Notes under the pieces: model-generated
What the model was told of the DNA's origin: nothing
The model's input: the letters and a program-made list of their open reading frames with translations, nothing else
The model's database searches: none
In this document: in pieces, positions 25,236 through 35,586 of the stretch
Layout: each line of letters starts with the position of its first letter
Position numbering within the stretch: the first letter of the stretch is position 1
Made by a program: the position numbers and the translations under genes
Assembly (NCBI GenBank): GCA_045129695.1
Contig: JBGVJZ010000012.1
Coordinates: 62,001 to 126,000, forward strand
DNA length: 64,000 bases
Direction: 5' to 3'
From: Eshraghiella sp045129695
GTDB taxonomy: Bacteria; Bacillota; Clostridia; Lachnospirales; Lachnospiraceae

Positions 25236-27674
25236 CTATTCGTATTTTAACCTGTCTGCCGTATTCATTCTCATAAGTGAACAAATAGGCTGTATTGACA
25301 TAATCATCATAATAATTACAACCATTCCAATAAAAATCAATATACCTGCTGCATCAAAATAAACAGGTATGCTAAGGTCAAGAACCTCCAGCAGCTTTGA
25401 AAGAATTTTTACAATTATACCTCCTGAAATTACGGATATAATCGAAGCGACAAATGCCAGCACACCCATTTCACCTATAATCATGCCTGCTAACTGTTTT
25501 TTACTCATTCCGGAAGAATGTAATATGGCAAATTCCCGTTTTCTGAGTTCAAAGCTTATTGACTGGTTTCCTGCAATAGAAATTACCATTAATGCAATTC
25601 CAAGAAAAATAAGGCAATAGAGTACCATTGTGACGGAGCTGTTCTCACTTTCCTTCTCTGCATAATATTCTGCCGCAGTTTTTAATTCAGCACTTTCATC
25701 TGCAAGCTGTTTTGATAACCGGTTCGATATACTTCCATCATCAGTTTTCAAAAGAAGGATTGAAGGATAGTCATGATATACAGATTTATAATCTTCCATG
25801 TTCAATAATATTGCATTACAGCGCATATCATAATAGACGCTGTCACATTCTCCTACAACCTTAAGCTTCAGAGTCTTTGGTCTGACAGAAGCGGACTTAA
25901 GGATAATTTCAATATTATCGCCAACAGAAATTCCAAGTCTCCTCATTACTGCACCATCCATTACTGTGGTTCCACTTTCAATTGTTTCAGGAAGGTCATG
26001 AATTCCGCTAAACATTCTAAAACCCTCATATCCGAATACCGAAGCTGTCGTCATACTGTTATTTATCTTAATATCTTCCTCTGTATAATATATCATTTCA
26101 GAATCAGTAATACCCTTTGCATTCTTAATACTCTCATACCTTTCTGCATTATGTGTAAGACCCGAAATAATTATATCGCTGCTGTAATTATGTACCGAGT
26201 ACAGTCTGTCAACCGAAACCGCAAGAATAAATACCGCTGCGGTAAGCGAAATTACTGACGTACACAGCACTGCACCTGAAACAGAGGCTCTCTTGGTTCC
26301 TGACTGTATAAGCGACAGTCGTAAAACCGGGAATTTACCACCCCTTGAAAACTTCTCTGCAAGCTTTGAAACAGCTTTAAGAATAACCGGAATAAGAAAA
26401 CATATTCCTACCTCAAAGCACGCCAGGGCTGCAAGATTAATAATAAATCCTCCCTCAATCATGTAAAGCACAACAGAAGCAATCAAAAGTATCACTCCAA
26501 TTATGGATTTGGGCAACGATAAATTATAACAGGTATCCTTGTTTGCAAATATAATGTCCCTGACCGGCTGACCGGCTGTCCTGACAATCGCAAAAACAGA
26601 ACATGCACAGCCTATAATTACCGTAACACCGGCTCCCACAAACGGAATATACAACGGAATATCATAGCTTGTATTATAATGAATATTTACTGCTACAACA
26701 TTTCCTATTATCATATCTTTAATAATATAGAAAATAACACCTCCGGCCATCCCGCCAAGAATCCCATAAACAAAGCTTTCCATAAGAAGTGCCATTGACG
26801 CGGTTGCCTTATCTGCACCGATACTTCTAAGGGTTCCCACAACAGGCATTCTCTCTGTAACGATATTCTTGGCAAAACCTGAAACAATAAAAATCACCAT
26901 AAGAAATACAACCGCAAAAATCGCAAAGAAAGCACTTCTAAGACCTGAAATCATTTCATTTATATCCATACCGCCTATTATCTGCTGGGAGTTGGAATCC
27001 GGATATTTCTGAGAAATTTCATTAAAGACATTCGTAATTTGCGTATCGTCAGTTACGTCAATATACAGGGTATTACATGTATTCTCTTTATTACACATTA
27101 TTTCATTTGCTTTTTCTGACGTAACAATAACAGCCTGGGACATAAATGAAAGGAAATTCTCACATGGAATAATATCTTTTACCGTAAAAACGAGCTCCGA
27201 ACCGTCAACACATGGAATTAATACACTATCTCCTTTTTCATATCCAAACATTGCCGCAACTATTGAAGTGATAATTATTTCATCATCTTTTACAGGCTCG
27301 CATTCGGGAATCAGACCGAATTTATAAGCCTCAACTGAGTCAAGTCCCAACACTGTAATCTGCTTCTTCTGGACATATTTATAGTTCTCTATGCTGTGAA
27401 GCTGTAAACCTACTCTTGTCATATTTACATAAAGTACATCCGTATTATCTGCAATGACTTCATCCGTTTTAAAACCATCTTCCAAGAAAGACATGATATC
27501 TGCCTTACCGGTTGATGAACGGATCTGTTCCTCAACAATTCTGCCTGAGGTGATATTAATCGTAAGACATAATGAAAATGCCAATGAAACTGCTGTAAGG
27601 CATAATATCATAATAACTGTCCGGACCGGCTTTATCCTAATATTCTTAAGCGTGTATTTAAATATAAGTTTCAT
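25236..27674 (-). CDS. FtsX-type ABC transporter permease
   Basis: An 812-residue permease with one N-terminal helix, a large extracellular region (about 40-250), a membrane cluster near 255-430 and a second extracellular domain and cluster at the C-terminus. Two FtsX domains are visible; the second has SFELRKREFAILHSSGMSKKQ. This MacB-like dimeric design uses mechanical coupling rather than a pore. The ATPase follows directly and the M13 peptidase precedes it by 4 bases, suggesting a single expression unit. Likely roles are peptide resistance or export. Confidence 0.88.
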   Translation of the reverse strand: MKLIFKYTLKNIRIKPVRTVIMILCLTAVSLAFSLCLTINITSGRIVEEQIRSSTGKADIMSFLEDGFKTDEVIADNTDVLYVNMTRVGLQLHSIENYKYVQKKQITVLGLDSVEAYKFGLIPECEPVKDDEIIITSIVAAMFGYEKGDSVLIPCVDGSELVFTVKDIIPCENFLSFMSQAVIVTSEKANEIMCNKENTCNTLYIDVTDDTQITNVFNEISQKYPDSNSQQIIGGMDINEMISGLRSAFFAIFAVVFLMVIFIVSGFAKNIVTERMPVVGTLRSIGADKATASMALLMESFVYGILGGMAGGVIFYIIKDMIIGNVVAVNIHYNTSYDIPLYIPFVGAGVTVIIGCACSVFAIVRTAGQPVRDIIFANKDTCYNLSLPKSIIGVILLIASVVLYMIEGGFIINLAALACFEVGICFLIPVILKAVSKLAEKFSRGGKFPVLRLSLIQSGTKRASVSGAVLCTSVISLTAAVFILAVSVDRLYSVHNYSSDIIISGLTHNAERYESIKNAKGITDSEMIYYTEEDIKINNSMTTASVFGYEGFRMFSGIHDLPETIESGTTVMDGAVMRRLGISVGDNIEIILKSASVRPKTLKLKVVGECDSVYYDMRCNAILLNMEDYKSVYHDYPSILLLKTDDGSISNRLSKQLADESAELKTAAEYYAEKESENSSVTMVLYCLIFLGIALMVISIAGNQSISFELRKREFAILHSSGMSKKQLAGMIIGEMGVLAFVASIISVISGGIIVKILSKLLEVLDLSIPVYFDAAGILIFIGMVVIIMMIMSIQPICSLMRMNTADRLKYE

Positions 27675-27678
27675 AATC

Positions 27679-29643
27679 TCACCATATCCTTAAACGTTTA
27701 TCGGGTGCAACATACATTTTATCATCTTCCGTAATATCATAAGCGGAATAAAACTTATCCGTAGCTGACAGAACAGCATTTACACGGATTTCTGCCGGAC
27801 TGTGAACATCATCCGACAACCTGCTGACTGCATCCGTATCATAAGAAAGTGTTGCCCAGATTACAGCATAATTCTCAAATATCCTTTGCAGCTCATCACG
27901 CTCATCAGTCATCGAAGCAATGACATGTAAAGCCCCTGCATCCGCAATATTTTCATCCACAGTGAAGCTACCGTCAATACCATATACATTCATAATTGTC
28001 TGATTTCCAAAGTAGTCTGCTGCCGTTCTTTTCATGTCATCAATTCTTACACCATCCTCTTCTCCGGTCCATTCAGGGTTATAGCAGCCCTTTTCATCGA
28101 ACTGTATTCCCTGTCCGTCAAATGCATGTGTCATTTCATGTGCAATTACCGTACCCAGTCCTCCGAGGTTAGTATACAAATCTCCATCCTTATAATAATA
28201 AGGCTCATTAAAAAGTGCTGCTGTGATTGTAATGCTGTTATTTCTTACGTCATAATAGGCATTAACTGTCTGTGGTGTCATATCCCACGTTCCTCTTTTC
28301 ACTTCTGTACCATATAAATCAAGATTTGCTGATACTTCTGCACTTTTAATGCTGATTCCGCTTTCAAGAAGGCTCCCTGAAACAACACAATTGCTGTAAT
28401 AATCTTCTTCAGGACAGCCAATATTAAGCTTCATGCATTCTAATTTTAATAATAACCGGTCCCTGGCCTCTTCACTTAACTGCTCCGTATCGGTTATTAC
28501 ATTACAATAGGCAGCTTTAACACTTTCCGTAAGTTCTGTTACTGCATCAATTGTCTCCCTGTCACAATATTTCTCTGCATAAATGTTTCCTACTTCCCAC
28601 GCAAGTGCCTTTTTCACTATAATAACTGCTCTTTCCTGTTCACTTTTGTAGCTGTTTTGCGTATTTAGCATTTCACTATATTGTTCCGGAAGATAATCCG
28701 AATAACTGTACAGCAAACGGCAAATGGCATAACTTTTCCATATTGAAAGATATTCATCCGTAAGATATGTATTAATTTTCTCTGCCTGTGCCATATCATA
28801 AATTACTATCTGCTCTGCATTGCCCACTCCAAATTCCTCAAGCATGGATAACACATCCACATTATCAAATATCTCCTGTAATTCCTGTGGATTGCAGCTG
28901 TTATATGCCTCCGTTATGTCCATTGTCTGAATATCAGATGTGCTTTTGGCAATATCAAGAATCATACTGACAATATCGTATGCATCTTCTGTTTCGCTTC
29001 CATACACTTCAAGAATCGCAGCAATTACTTTCTGCATATTCTCCGCACTATCCGCTGTATTTAATAAATCCTCAGCAGGATATAATAAATCCATCTGTTC
29101 CAGATAAACCGTGTATGTACTACTGTCATAAATATCCGGTGCAATATATGGATAACACAACACATCACATCCATACTCCCTGTATAAAAGACCACAGGCA
29201 GTCACAAAATCATTGATATTTTCACAATTCTCGACCTCCATTAGTCCCTTCATAAGCGGTGCTGTACCCGTATTTTCCCGTGCATCCGTATCAAGATACA
29301 TAAGATACAAATCTTTTATTTTCTGCTCATCACTTCCAACCGGATAATTCTCTTTGCTGTCTGCAATTTCTGTAATTTCATCCGTTAACTGCTTATCAAT
29401 ATTATATTGAACTATTTCCCCACTGCTATATTCTGCCATATCAGCAGGGATATTATTGTTCCATAGAAAATCGAAATTTACATATCCATAGAAATCATCC
29501 TCAAGCCTTATTCCTGCACTCTCCCTTGTATAATCAGTTGTATCATAGGATGGCGGTGTGTAATACTCATACGCAGGTGAACATGAACACAACATTAATA
29601 TACAAAGCAAAGGACTGAATATTTTTATTATTCTGCCATTCAT
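27679..29643 (-). CDS. M13-family zinc metallopeptidase, lipoprotein
   Basis: A 654-residue neprilysin-type peptidase. The N-terminus is a lipoprotein signal (lipobox LCSC, Cys about 20-22), so the enzyme is on the outer face of the membrane. The zinc site is HEMTH (502-506) with the third ligand Glu about 564 in ENIADAGAL. The conserved C-terminal DVHSPAEIRVNAVL is present. The chain ends RLRIW without the Cys that often precedes the terminal Trp in the family. As first gene of the operon with the FtsX-type exporter, it may degrade a peptide that the exporter handles (inference). Confidence 0.88.
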   Translation of the reverse strand: MNGRIIKIFSPLLCILMLCSCSPAYEYYTPPSYDTTDYTRESAGIRLEDDFYGYVNFDFLWNNNIPADMAEYSSGEIVQYNIDKQLTDEITEIADSKENYPVGSDEQKIKDLYLMYLDTDARENTGTAPLMKGLMEVENCENINDFVTACGLLYREYGCDVLCYPYIAPDIYDSSTYTVYLEQMDLLYPAEDLLNTADSAENMQKVIAAILEVYGSETEDAYDIVSMILDIAKSTSDIQTMDITEAYNSCNPQELQEIFDNVDVLSMLEEFGVGNAEQIVIYDMAQAEKINTYLTDEYLSIWKSYAICRLLYSYSDYLPEQYSEMLNTQNSYKSEQERAVIIVKKALAWEVGNIYAEKYCDRETIDAVTELTESVKAAYCNVITDTEQLSEEARDRLLLKLECMKLNIGCPEEDYYSNCVVSGSLLESGISIKSAEVSANLDLYGTEVKRGTWDMTPQTVNAYYDVRNNSITITAALFNEPYYYKDGDLYTNLGGLGTVIAHEMTHAFDGQGIQFDEKGCYNPEWTGEEDGVRIDDMKRTAADYFGNQTIMNVYGIDGSFTVDENIADAGALHVIASMTDERDELQRIFENYAVIWATLSYDTDAVSRLSDDVHSPAEIRVNAVLSATDKFYSAYDITEDDKMYVAPDKRLRIW

Positions 29644-29692
29644 AATAAAAGCCTCCCGTTCTTATCAAAATACGTGCTAATAACAATTTTAG

Positions 29693-29751
29693 CGTCAAAA
29701 CGGAATTCATTGTGTTTTCTGTGGTAAAATTACGGATTTACGGGGTAAAAT
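29693..29751 (-). promoter_or_regulatory. Promoter region of the peptidase/ABC operon with LytTR-like direct repeat
   Basis: On the minus strand TTGACG (29693-29698) can act as a -35, but the -10 is poor. Upstream, AATTTTACC occurs twice (29744-29752 and 29723-29731) with a 21-base period, i.e. two helical turns. This fits the spacing of AgrA-type LytTR sites, where 9-base repeats are separated by about 12 bases. The LytTR regulator encoded at the operon's 3' side is the obvious candidate. Confidence 0.4.
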
Positions 29752-29778
29752 TTTCATTCTCTAATTCATATAAAAAAA

Positions 29779-29828
29779 GAGTATCCCAAAATCGAAGATT
29801 ATATAAAACCATCTGTTTTGTGATACTC
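29779..29828 (-). terminator. Intrinsic terminator after the double-receiver gene
   Basis: GAGTATC-acAAAA and TTTTgg-GATACTC pair around a long loop. On the minus strand the stem is followed by seven T. It ends the hybrid kinase / receiver unit. Confidence 0.75.
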
Positions 29829-29848
29829 AAACTGATTCATCAGTAATA

Positions 29849-30622
29849 TTAATTCATACTTTTTTCGATAAAAGAATTCCTCTGTTTCTCAAAGAACGTA
29901 TCTATCTCCTGTTTAATAAGCTTTGGCTCCATACTTTTAAGCAAATAGCCCTCCGGCTTTAATTCCATTACCTTCATGATGCTCTCTTTATCATTCTTAT
30001 TGGTAAGAAAAATAACCGGCACATCACAGAATTCCGTTTCGGTACGGATCATTTGCAGAACCTGACTACCGTCTACAACAGGCATTTCATAATCAAGCAG
30101 TACCAAATCGGGTCTGTTGGTTGCCAGATATTTAATTGCCATCGCACCTGAGTTAGCCAGTATAACCTGATATTTATCCTCAAGCAGGCCCTTTACATTA
30201 CGAAGTACCGCTCCCGAATCATCTACTACAAGAATTTTTTTCTTAACATGTCTTCCATGCTTTTTAATAAATTCATCCATTGTCTTAGCCAACAATTTGA
30301 CATCAATCGGTCTTTGGAATACATCCTGAAGAATATGTTCCGGCAATATGTTTTTTAATGCTGATACATCCTCTCCCATATAGAATATAGGAACATTATC
30401 CTCAAGCGCCTTATCACGCAGATATACCAATTCCTGCGATTTCTCATTAACATCACTCTCCATATACAGAAGAACTGCTTCATAAACATCCGTTACTTTG
30501 GATATTTTCTGTATATCAAGTTCAACTGCTATTGCATTATAACCGCGCTCCTTTAATTGTTCCATTGTAGAATTTACAAAAAAACTGTTTTTCTCAATTA
30601 CTACCAGTATATTCTGCATCAT
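29849..30622 (-). CDS. Double-receiver response regulator without output domain
   Basis: A 257-residue protein with two tandem receiver domains. The first (about 1-120) is degenerate: NILVVIEKNS lacks the acidic pair. The second (about 128-250) is canonical with LVVDDS, phospho-acceptor Asp in LLDYEMP and the Thr/Lys in FLTNKND and YLLKS. No DNA-binding or enzymatic domain follows, so it probably relays phosphate or regulates by protein contact. It follows the hybrid kinase by 20 bases and is likely its partner. The exact start (ATG 30622 or the next codon, also ATG) is not resolved. Confidence 0.88.
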   Translation of the reverse strand: MMQNILVVIEKNSFFVNSTMEQLKERGYNAIAVELDIQKISKVTDVYEAVLLYMESDVNEKSQELVYLRDKALEDNVPIFYMGEDVSALKNILPEHILQDVFQRPIDVKLLAKTMDEFIKKHGRHVKKKILVVDDSGAVLRNVKGLLEDKYQVILANSGAMAIKYLATNRPDLVLLDYEMPVVDGSQVLQMIRTETEFCDVPVIFLTNKNDKESIMKVMELKPEGYLLKSMEPKLIKQEIDTFFEKQRNSFIEKSMN

Positions 30623-30642
30623 ATTATCTGTCCCTTCTATTA

Positions 30643-33600
30643 TTACTCATGCATTTCATAATTAATATCCTCGTCAATAAGCATTAACATTATATCTGCA
30701 ATATCGGGATCAAACTGGGTCGATTTACCCTTCTCAATCTCACCTCGGACAATCTCCTGAGACAGCAGGTCCCTGTAGCTTCTGTTGGAGGTCATCGCAT
30801 CATATGAATCTGCAACTCCGATTATTCTTGCTATCTCCGGGATATCTAAGCCTGACAGCTTATCCGGATAGCCTCTTCCGTCAAACCGCTCATGATGCCA
30901 TCTTGCACCAATTGCAATATCCGGTATTTCGGAAATTTTCTCAAGAATTCTTCCACCAATTGCCGGATGAGTTTTAATAATTTCATATTCTTCATCAGTC
31001 AATCTTGAAGGTTTATTAATTATTTCATTAGGAATTCCTATTTTACCGATATCATGCAGCAATGCCGCATATTGAAGCTGTTCCAGCTTCTCTCCGGAAT
31101 AGCCCATGCGCCTGGCAATCATTACAGAATATTTCGCAACTCTCGTTGAATGTCCATTGGTATATGAGTCCTTTGCATCAATTGTATTTGCAAGTGCCTG
31201 AACCATCTGTAACGACATCCGTTCAACACTTTCACGACGTTTCTCTGCAACATCCGTCTGCTTTGCGACTTCTTCTCTGAGATTCTGCTGAAGGTATGAC
31301 AGCTCAAGGATTCTGCGGATTCTCTGAACGGCAACTCCCTTTCTGAATGGCTTCTTAAGGAAATCAATCGCACCTTCGCTAAAACCCTGCATCTCAGTCT
31401 TCTCATCTTCATCGGATGTCAGGAAAATAACCGGAATATCCTCATAGTTCCGATTCTCCTTCAATGCACGAATAACATCATGTCCGTCCATTTCAGGCAT
31501 ATGTACATCCAATAATATTAAATCAGGCACATTATTTTTTATCTGCTCCAAAGCTGCTTTACCTGATCCCACAGCAATTACACGATATTCATCCTGCAAC
31601 ATAGCCATTACAGCCTTACAGTTAATTGAATCATCATCTACAAGCATTATAAGTGACTTATCCGTATTATTGCAAGCATGTAAATGCTCACACATCTCCT
31701 GTGTAAGATTCAGAACATCCTCCATAGCCACATCTGCCATATATTCACTAAGCTTCGTAACCATAGGCTGCATTTCTGCCGGAAAGCTATAGCTCTCAAG
31801 CTCACGCATTGCAGCATCAGCACCATCCAAATCAAAACAATCCATTGCATCATGCAGACGCATCAGTGTCTGCTCCATAATTTCTATAGAAACGCTCTGT
31901 TGATTTGTATGCTCATCTTTTCCGTATTCCTTAAGCACTTCCTTATAGCTTCTGTATAATTTCAATACCTCAGGTGTACGCTTAATAATCTCTTCCTGCT
32001 CGCCTGCGTTTCCAAGCTGCTCCATCTGATAAAACAGCTCTGATAACTCCATTGCACCTATCATTCTTGCGGTATTCTTCAAGGCATGAACTTCTATAGT
32101 GTAATCACGAAGCATTCCATCTGCGAGACATTTTTCCAATTTAGTGCTTTTAGGTTCAATAAGTTTATGGAAATCTCCCAAAAGCTCAATAAAAAGCTTT
32201 TCAGAGCCACAGTTTTTGACTCCCTCTGAAACATTCAGCCCCTCAATAACCGGTAACTCATTACATTCGGTCGCAGCTGCCGCTTCTTCTGTTTGCAATT
32301 CCTCTGTTATTACCAAATCCTTTGGAAGCCATTTAATAATACATTTACAAATTTCCTTGAGCTTAATAGGCTTTGCAACAAAATCGTTCATATTCTCCTT
32401 CATGAACATATCTTTTGCTTCTGCAGTGGCATTAGCAGATAATGCAATAATCGGTAATTTCTGATATTTTTCATCTTCTAAACTTCTTATTGCATTCGTA
32501 GCTTCAACTCCATCCATAACAGGCATCATATGATCCATAAAAACAATATCATATCGTTTTCCCTGCACCATTTCTACTGCTTCTTTTCCGTTACATGCAG
32601 TATCAATCTGCATTTTAAACGGTTCTAAAAGTCCCTTGGCAACTTTAAGATTCATCTCATTATCATCGACTACAAGTATCTGTGCCTCCGGTGCAATAAA
32701 ATTCAGTGCTTCTTCGGCTATACTCTTAAAAGTCAGTTCCTCGTTATTAAGAAGCTGGCAGAAATTCAGGCTATATAATGGCTTATTCAGAATCGTTATG
32801 TCTCTGTCAGTTATATTTTCTGTCATAGGATTCTGTAACACACATAACCTGCAATTTATCCTGTCCAGCGTATGTCGTTCTTCCCCTGTTACAGATTGTG
32901 CTTTATCTGTTATCAGGTAAGTAACGTCTTTTATCGGCGTTTCTGTAAAATCAGTACACTTTACATTAAAAGCTTCTGCAAGACGCATGATTTGATTCTT
33001 CAATGCTTCATTGATAATTCTGATACCAATACTGCTGTGTACAGACTCGGATTTAAGCCTTGTAGCAGGCCTTGAATCTGCAGGCTTCTGCGGTACCATA
33101 AAATAGAACCGACTACCCTTTCCATATACGCTTTCAACACTGATTTTTCCATTCATCAGTTCTACCAGCTGCTTTGAAATTGCGAGTCCAAGTCCTGTTC
33201 CCTCTTTATAGTGATTCTTCCTGGTATCAACCTGTTGGAAGGAACCGAACAATTTACCTATGTCCTCTTCTTTGATTCCCTGTCCTGTGTCTTCAACAAA
33301 AAATGTCAACTCCATATTATCATCATTTGATGCTTTTACTTCTACTGAAAGCTTTACATATCCGGTTTCAGTAAATTTAATTGCATTATTCATAAGGTTT
33401 ATGATAATCTGTCTCAATCGTTTACTGTCACCATTCAGCCTCGTCGGTAAATTAGTATCGATATCGTATAAAAGCTCTATATTCTTATCGCCAATACGAT
33501 TCAAGAAAATCATGGATAAGTCGTTGAACATGGACAGGGGCTCATATTCTTCCTCGATGATTTCCATTTTACCTGATTCAATCTTGGAAAAATCCAAAAT

Positions 33601-34530
33601 ATCATTAATAATGGTAAGTAGTGCAGCACCTGAATTCTTAATATTATTCAGATATTCTCTTGTCTGTTGTGAATGATTCTCCCTAAGAAGTATATCCGTC
33701 ATTCCGACAATTGCATTCATTGGTGTTCGTATTTCATGTGACATATTGGACAGAAATGTTGACTTTGCCTCATTGGCAGCCTCTGCTTTTTCCTTCTCCA
33801 TTTGTGCAGTCTGTGCAATTAAAGCTTTTTCATGATAATATGAACGCTTATTACCCTGAATAATTAAGATAACCACTGTAATAGTTAATGCAAAACTGGT
33901 CATACCCATAAAAAACATCTGATAAGCTATATATGAAATAAATATCTCATTTGATTCATTGCTGACAGGCAGTGTTGTTATAGTATTTGAATAAACCATC
34001 ATCAGCACGCCTACACCACACAACAGCCAGAATTCCCATCTGTGCAGATGACGATTCTGTATTTCCTCAGCAAATTTATCACGCCAATTCTTTCCTCTGA
34101 AATAAAACAACAGAAGCGCTATATATACAATTCCATAAAAAACAAGTCTGTATATCACTGTTGCCTCTTCTGACATATTCGTTAAAATTGACGGCATTAT
34201 AAGGATAGGAACAATAAGTCCATTAACTATTCCGGCAACAGGAAAAGCTATTAACAAGCCTATTAGTTTTCGTTTCTTTCTTCCAAGTGAAACATTAAGT
34301 CCTCCTGCCAAAAAAAGCAGAATCTGTCCAACTTCTTCACTCAACAAAAAGGTTGTAATCAATACTGTTACAAAAGCTATAAAATAAAATATTCTCTGTT
34401 TCTTTTTCTCCATAGGAGGTTCAAGAAACACATATCTTTCTGCCATTAACATACTAATAAGCATAAATGCCACTTCCAGTATCATACTTATCGTATAAAG
34501 AACATCTATTAACATAATCAAAATCCCCAT
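30643..34530 (-). CDS. Hybrid histidine kinase with receivers, HPt and a complete HD-GYP domain
   Basis: A 1295-residue membrane protein. Residues 1-228 hold about seven membrane helices. HisKA has His265 in SNMSHEIRTP, followed by a HATPase domain with GTGLGLAISKQL. A degenerate and then a full receiver (VVDDNEMN, FMDHMMP) come next, then an HPt domain (VHALKNTARMIG), a further receiver (MLVDDDSIN, LLDVHMP) and from about residue 1099 an HD-GYP domain with HDIGK (His about 1159) and HHERFDGRGYP (about 1212). HD-GYP domains usually hydrolyse cyclic di-GMP. Kinase, phosphorelay and phosphodiesterase are thus on one chain. ATG 34530 is close to its GGAG; an ATG five codons in is an alternative. 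Confidence 0.92.
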   Translation of the reverse strand: MGILIMLIDVLYTISMILEVAFMLISMLMAERYVFLEPPMEKKKQRIFYFIAFVTVLITTFLLSEEVGQILLFLAGGLNVSLGRKKRKLIGLLIAFPVAGIVNGLIVPILIMPSILTNMSEEATVIYRLVFYGIVYIALLLFYFRGKNWRDKFAEEIQNRHLHRWEFWLLCGVGVLMMVYSNTITTLPVSNESNEIFISYIAYQMFFMGMTSFALTITVVILIIQGNKRSYYHEKALIAQTAQMEKEKAEAANEAKSTFLSNMSHEIRTPMNAIVGMTDILLRENHSQQTREYLNNIKNSGAALLTIINDILDFSKIESGKMEIIEEEYEPLSMFNDLSMIFLNRIGDKNIELLYDIDTNLPTRLNGDSKRLRQIIINLMNNAIKFTETGYVKLSVEVKASNDDNMELTFFVEDTGQGIKEEDIGKLFGSFQQVDTRKNHYKEGTGLGLAISKQLVELMNGKISVESVYGKGSRFYFMVPQKPADSRPATRLKSESVHSSIGIRIINEALKNQIMRLAEAFNVKCTDFTETPIKDVTYLITDKAQSVTGEERHTLDRINCRLCVLQNPMTENITDRDITILNKPLYSLNFCQLLNNEELTFKSIAEEALNFIAPEAQILVVDDNEMNLKVAKGLLEPFKMQIDTACNGKEAVEMVQGKRYDIVFMDHMMPVMDGVEATNAIRSLEDEKYQKLPIIALSANATAEAKDMFMKENMNDFVAKPIKLKEICKCIIKWLPKDLVITEELQTEEAAAATECNELPVIEGLNVSEGVKNCGSEKLFIELLGDFHKLIEPKSTKLEKCLADGMLRDYTIEVHALKNTARMIGAMELSELFYQMEQLGNAGEQEEIIKRTPEVLKLYRSYKEVLKEYGKDEHTNQQSVSIEIMEQTLMRLHDAMDCFDLDGADAAMRELESYSFPAEMQPMVTKLSEYMADVAMEDVLNLTQEMCEHLHACNNTDKSLIMLVDDDSINCKAVMAMLQDEYRVIAVGSGKAALEQIKNNVPDLILLDVHMPEMDGHDVIRALKENRNYEDIPVIFLTSDEDEKTEMQGFSEGAIDFLKKPFRKGVAVQRIRRILELSYLQQNLREEVAKQTDVAEKRRESVERMSLQMVQALANTIDAKDSYTNGHSTRVAKYSVMIARRMGYSGEKLEQLQYAALLHDIGKIGIPNEIINKPSRLTDEEYEIIKTHPAIGGRILEKISEIPDIAIGARWHHERFDGRGYPDKLSGLDIPEIARIIGVADSYDAMTSNRSYRDLLSQEIVRGEIEKGKSTQFDPDIADIMLMLIDEDINYEMHE

Positions 34531-34705
34531 ATCTCCAGTTTTTAATAATTATATATCATAGATTTTTAAAAATCAATTCAACAGAGTGCGAAATGACTAA
34601 TCTGCGTGGCGAAATATAATTCAACGCTACTCTTTAATTTCATATAGCTGTCAATTATGCACAAAAAAAGGATTTAATTTTTGTTATAGGTTATGCGTTT
34701 AACCT

Positions 34706-34734
34706 TTGAAGTAAATTCAGATAAGATATAAAAT
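34706..34734 (+). promoter_or_regulatory. Promoter of the acetyltransferase gene
   Basis: TTGAAG (34706-34711) and TAAAAT (34729-34734) are spaced by 17 bases. Start of transcription would be near 34741. The rest of the 267-base gap after the hybrid kinase gene is AT-rich with no other feature recognised. Confidence 0.5.
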
Positions 34735-34797
34735 AAAGATGCAGGCACTTTGACTCTTGTATTGAAGCTAAATAACACGAAAAAGGAGATTAAATAT

Positions 34798-35586
34798 ATG
34801 GAAAGAAAAATTATATTAAAACAGGACATACTTAACGCACTGTCAAATGTGGGAGTAACCCATGGTCAGACCATTATGGTTCATACATCCCTAAGCAGCC
34901 TTGGTTTTGTCTGCGGAGGTGCCGAGACCGTAATTAGGTCATTGCTTGAAAGTGTAGGAACAGACGGAACTATTATGATGCCAACACAGTCATGGAAAAA
35001 CCTTGACCCTGCATGCGGTGTTCATTGGGAAGAGCCGGAAGAATGGTGGCAGCTCATCCGCGATAACTGGCCTGCATATAATAAGGACATTACTCCTACA
35101 AACACAATGGGAGCAGTTGCGGAAATGTTCAGAAAATGGCCCGGTACAGTAAGAAGTAATCATCCTGCCCGTTCCGTAGCGGCATATGGAAAATATGCAG
35201 AGTATCTCACAAAGGATCATGAACTCTCTAATATTTTCGGAGAAGGCTCTCCGATCGGGAAATTATATGAGCTTGACGGATATGTACTTTTAATCGGAGT
35301 AGGCTACGATAAAAACACTTCAATACATCTTGCCGACGAAAGAGCAGAGTATCCGGGTAAGCATACCTGCACAGAGCATAGTGCAGTTTATGAAAACGGA
35401 AAACGTGTATGGAAAGCTTATGACACCCTGTTTGTAGACGGTGAAGATTTTACTCAAATCGGTGATGCCTTTGAAAAAGAATGTGTTGTCCATAAAGCAC
35501 CATTAGGAAATGGAATATTAACATTCATGCGTCAGAGAGATATTGTAGATTTTGCTGTATCCTGGATTGAAAAATATAGGAGATAA
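34798..35586 (+). CDS. AAC(3)-family aminoglycoside N-acetyltransferase-like protein
   Basis: A 262-residue protein of the antibiotic N-acetyltransferase family (acetyl-CoA dependent). Family blocks are MVHTSLSSLG, TDGTIMMPTQSW, SNHPARSVAAYG (with the conserved His of the active site) and LLIGVGYDKNTSIHLAD. AAC(3) enzymes modify the 3-amino group of deoxystreptamine aminoglycosides, but YokD-like chromosomal relatives have other or unknown substrates, so resistance is not proven. The start at 34798 has AAAGGAGA in front; the frame's earlier ATG at 34750 lacks one. Confidence 0.85.
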   Translation: MERKIILKQDILNALSNVGVTHGQTIMVHTSLSSLGFVCGGAETVIRSLLESVGTDGTIMMPTQSWKNLDPACGVHWEEPEEWWQLIRDNWPAYNKDITPTNTMGAVAEMFRKWPGTVRSNHPARSVAAYGKYAEYLTKDHELSNIFGEGSPIGKLYELDGYVLLIGVGYDKNTSIHLADERAEYPGKHTCTEHSAVYENGKRVWKAYDTLFVDGEDFTQIGDAFEKECVVHKAPLGNGILTFMRQRDIVDFAVSWIEKYRR

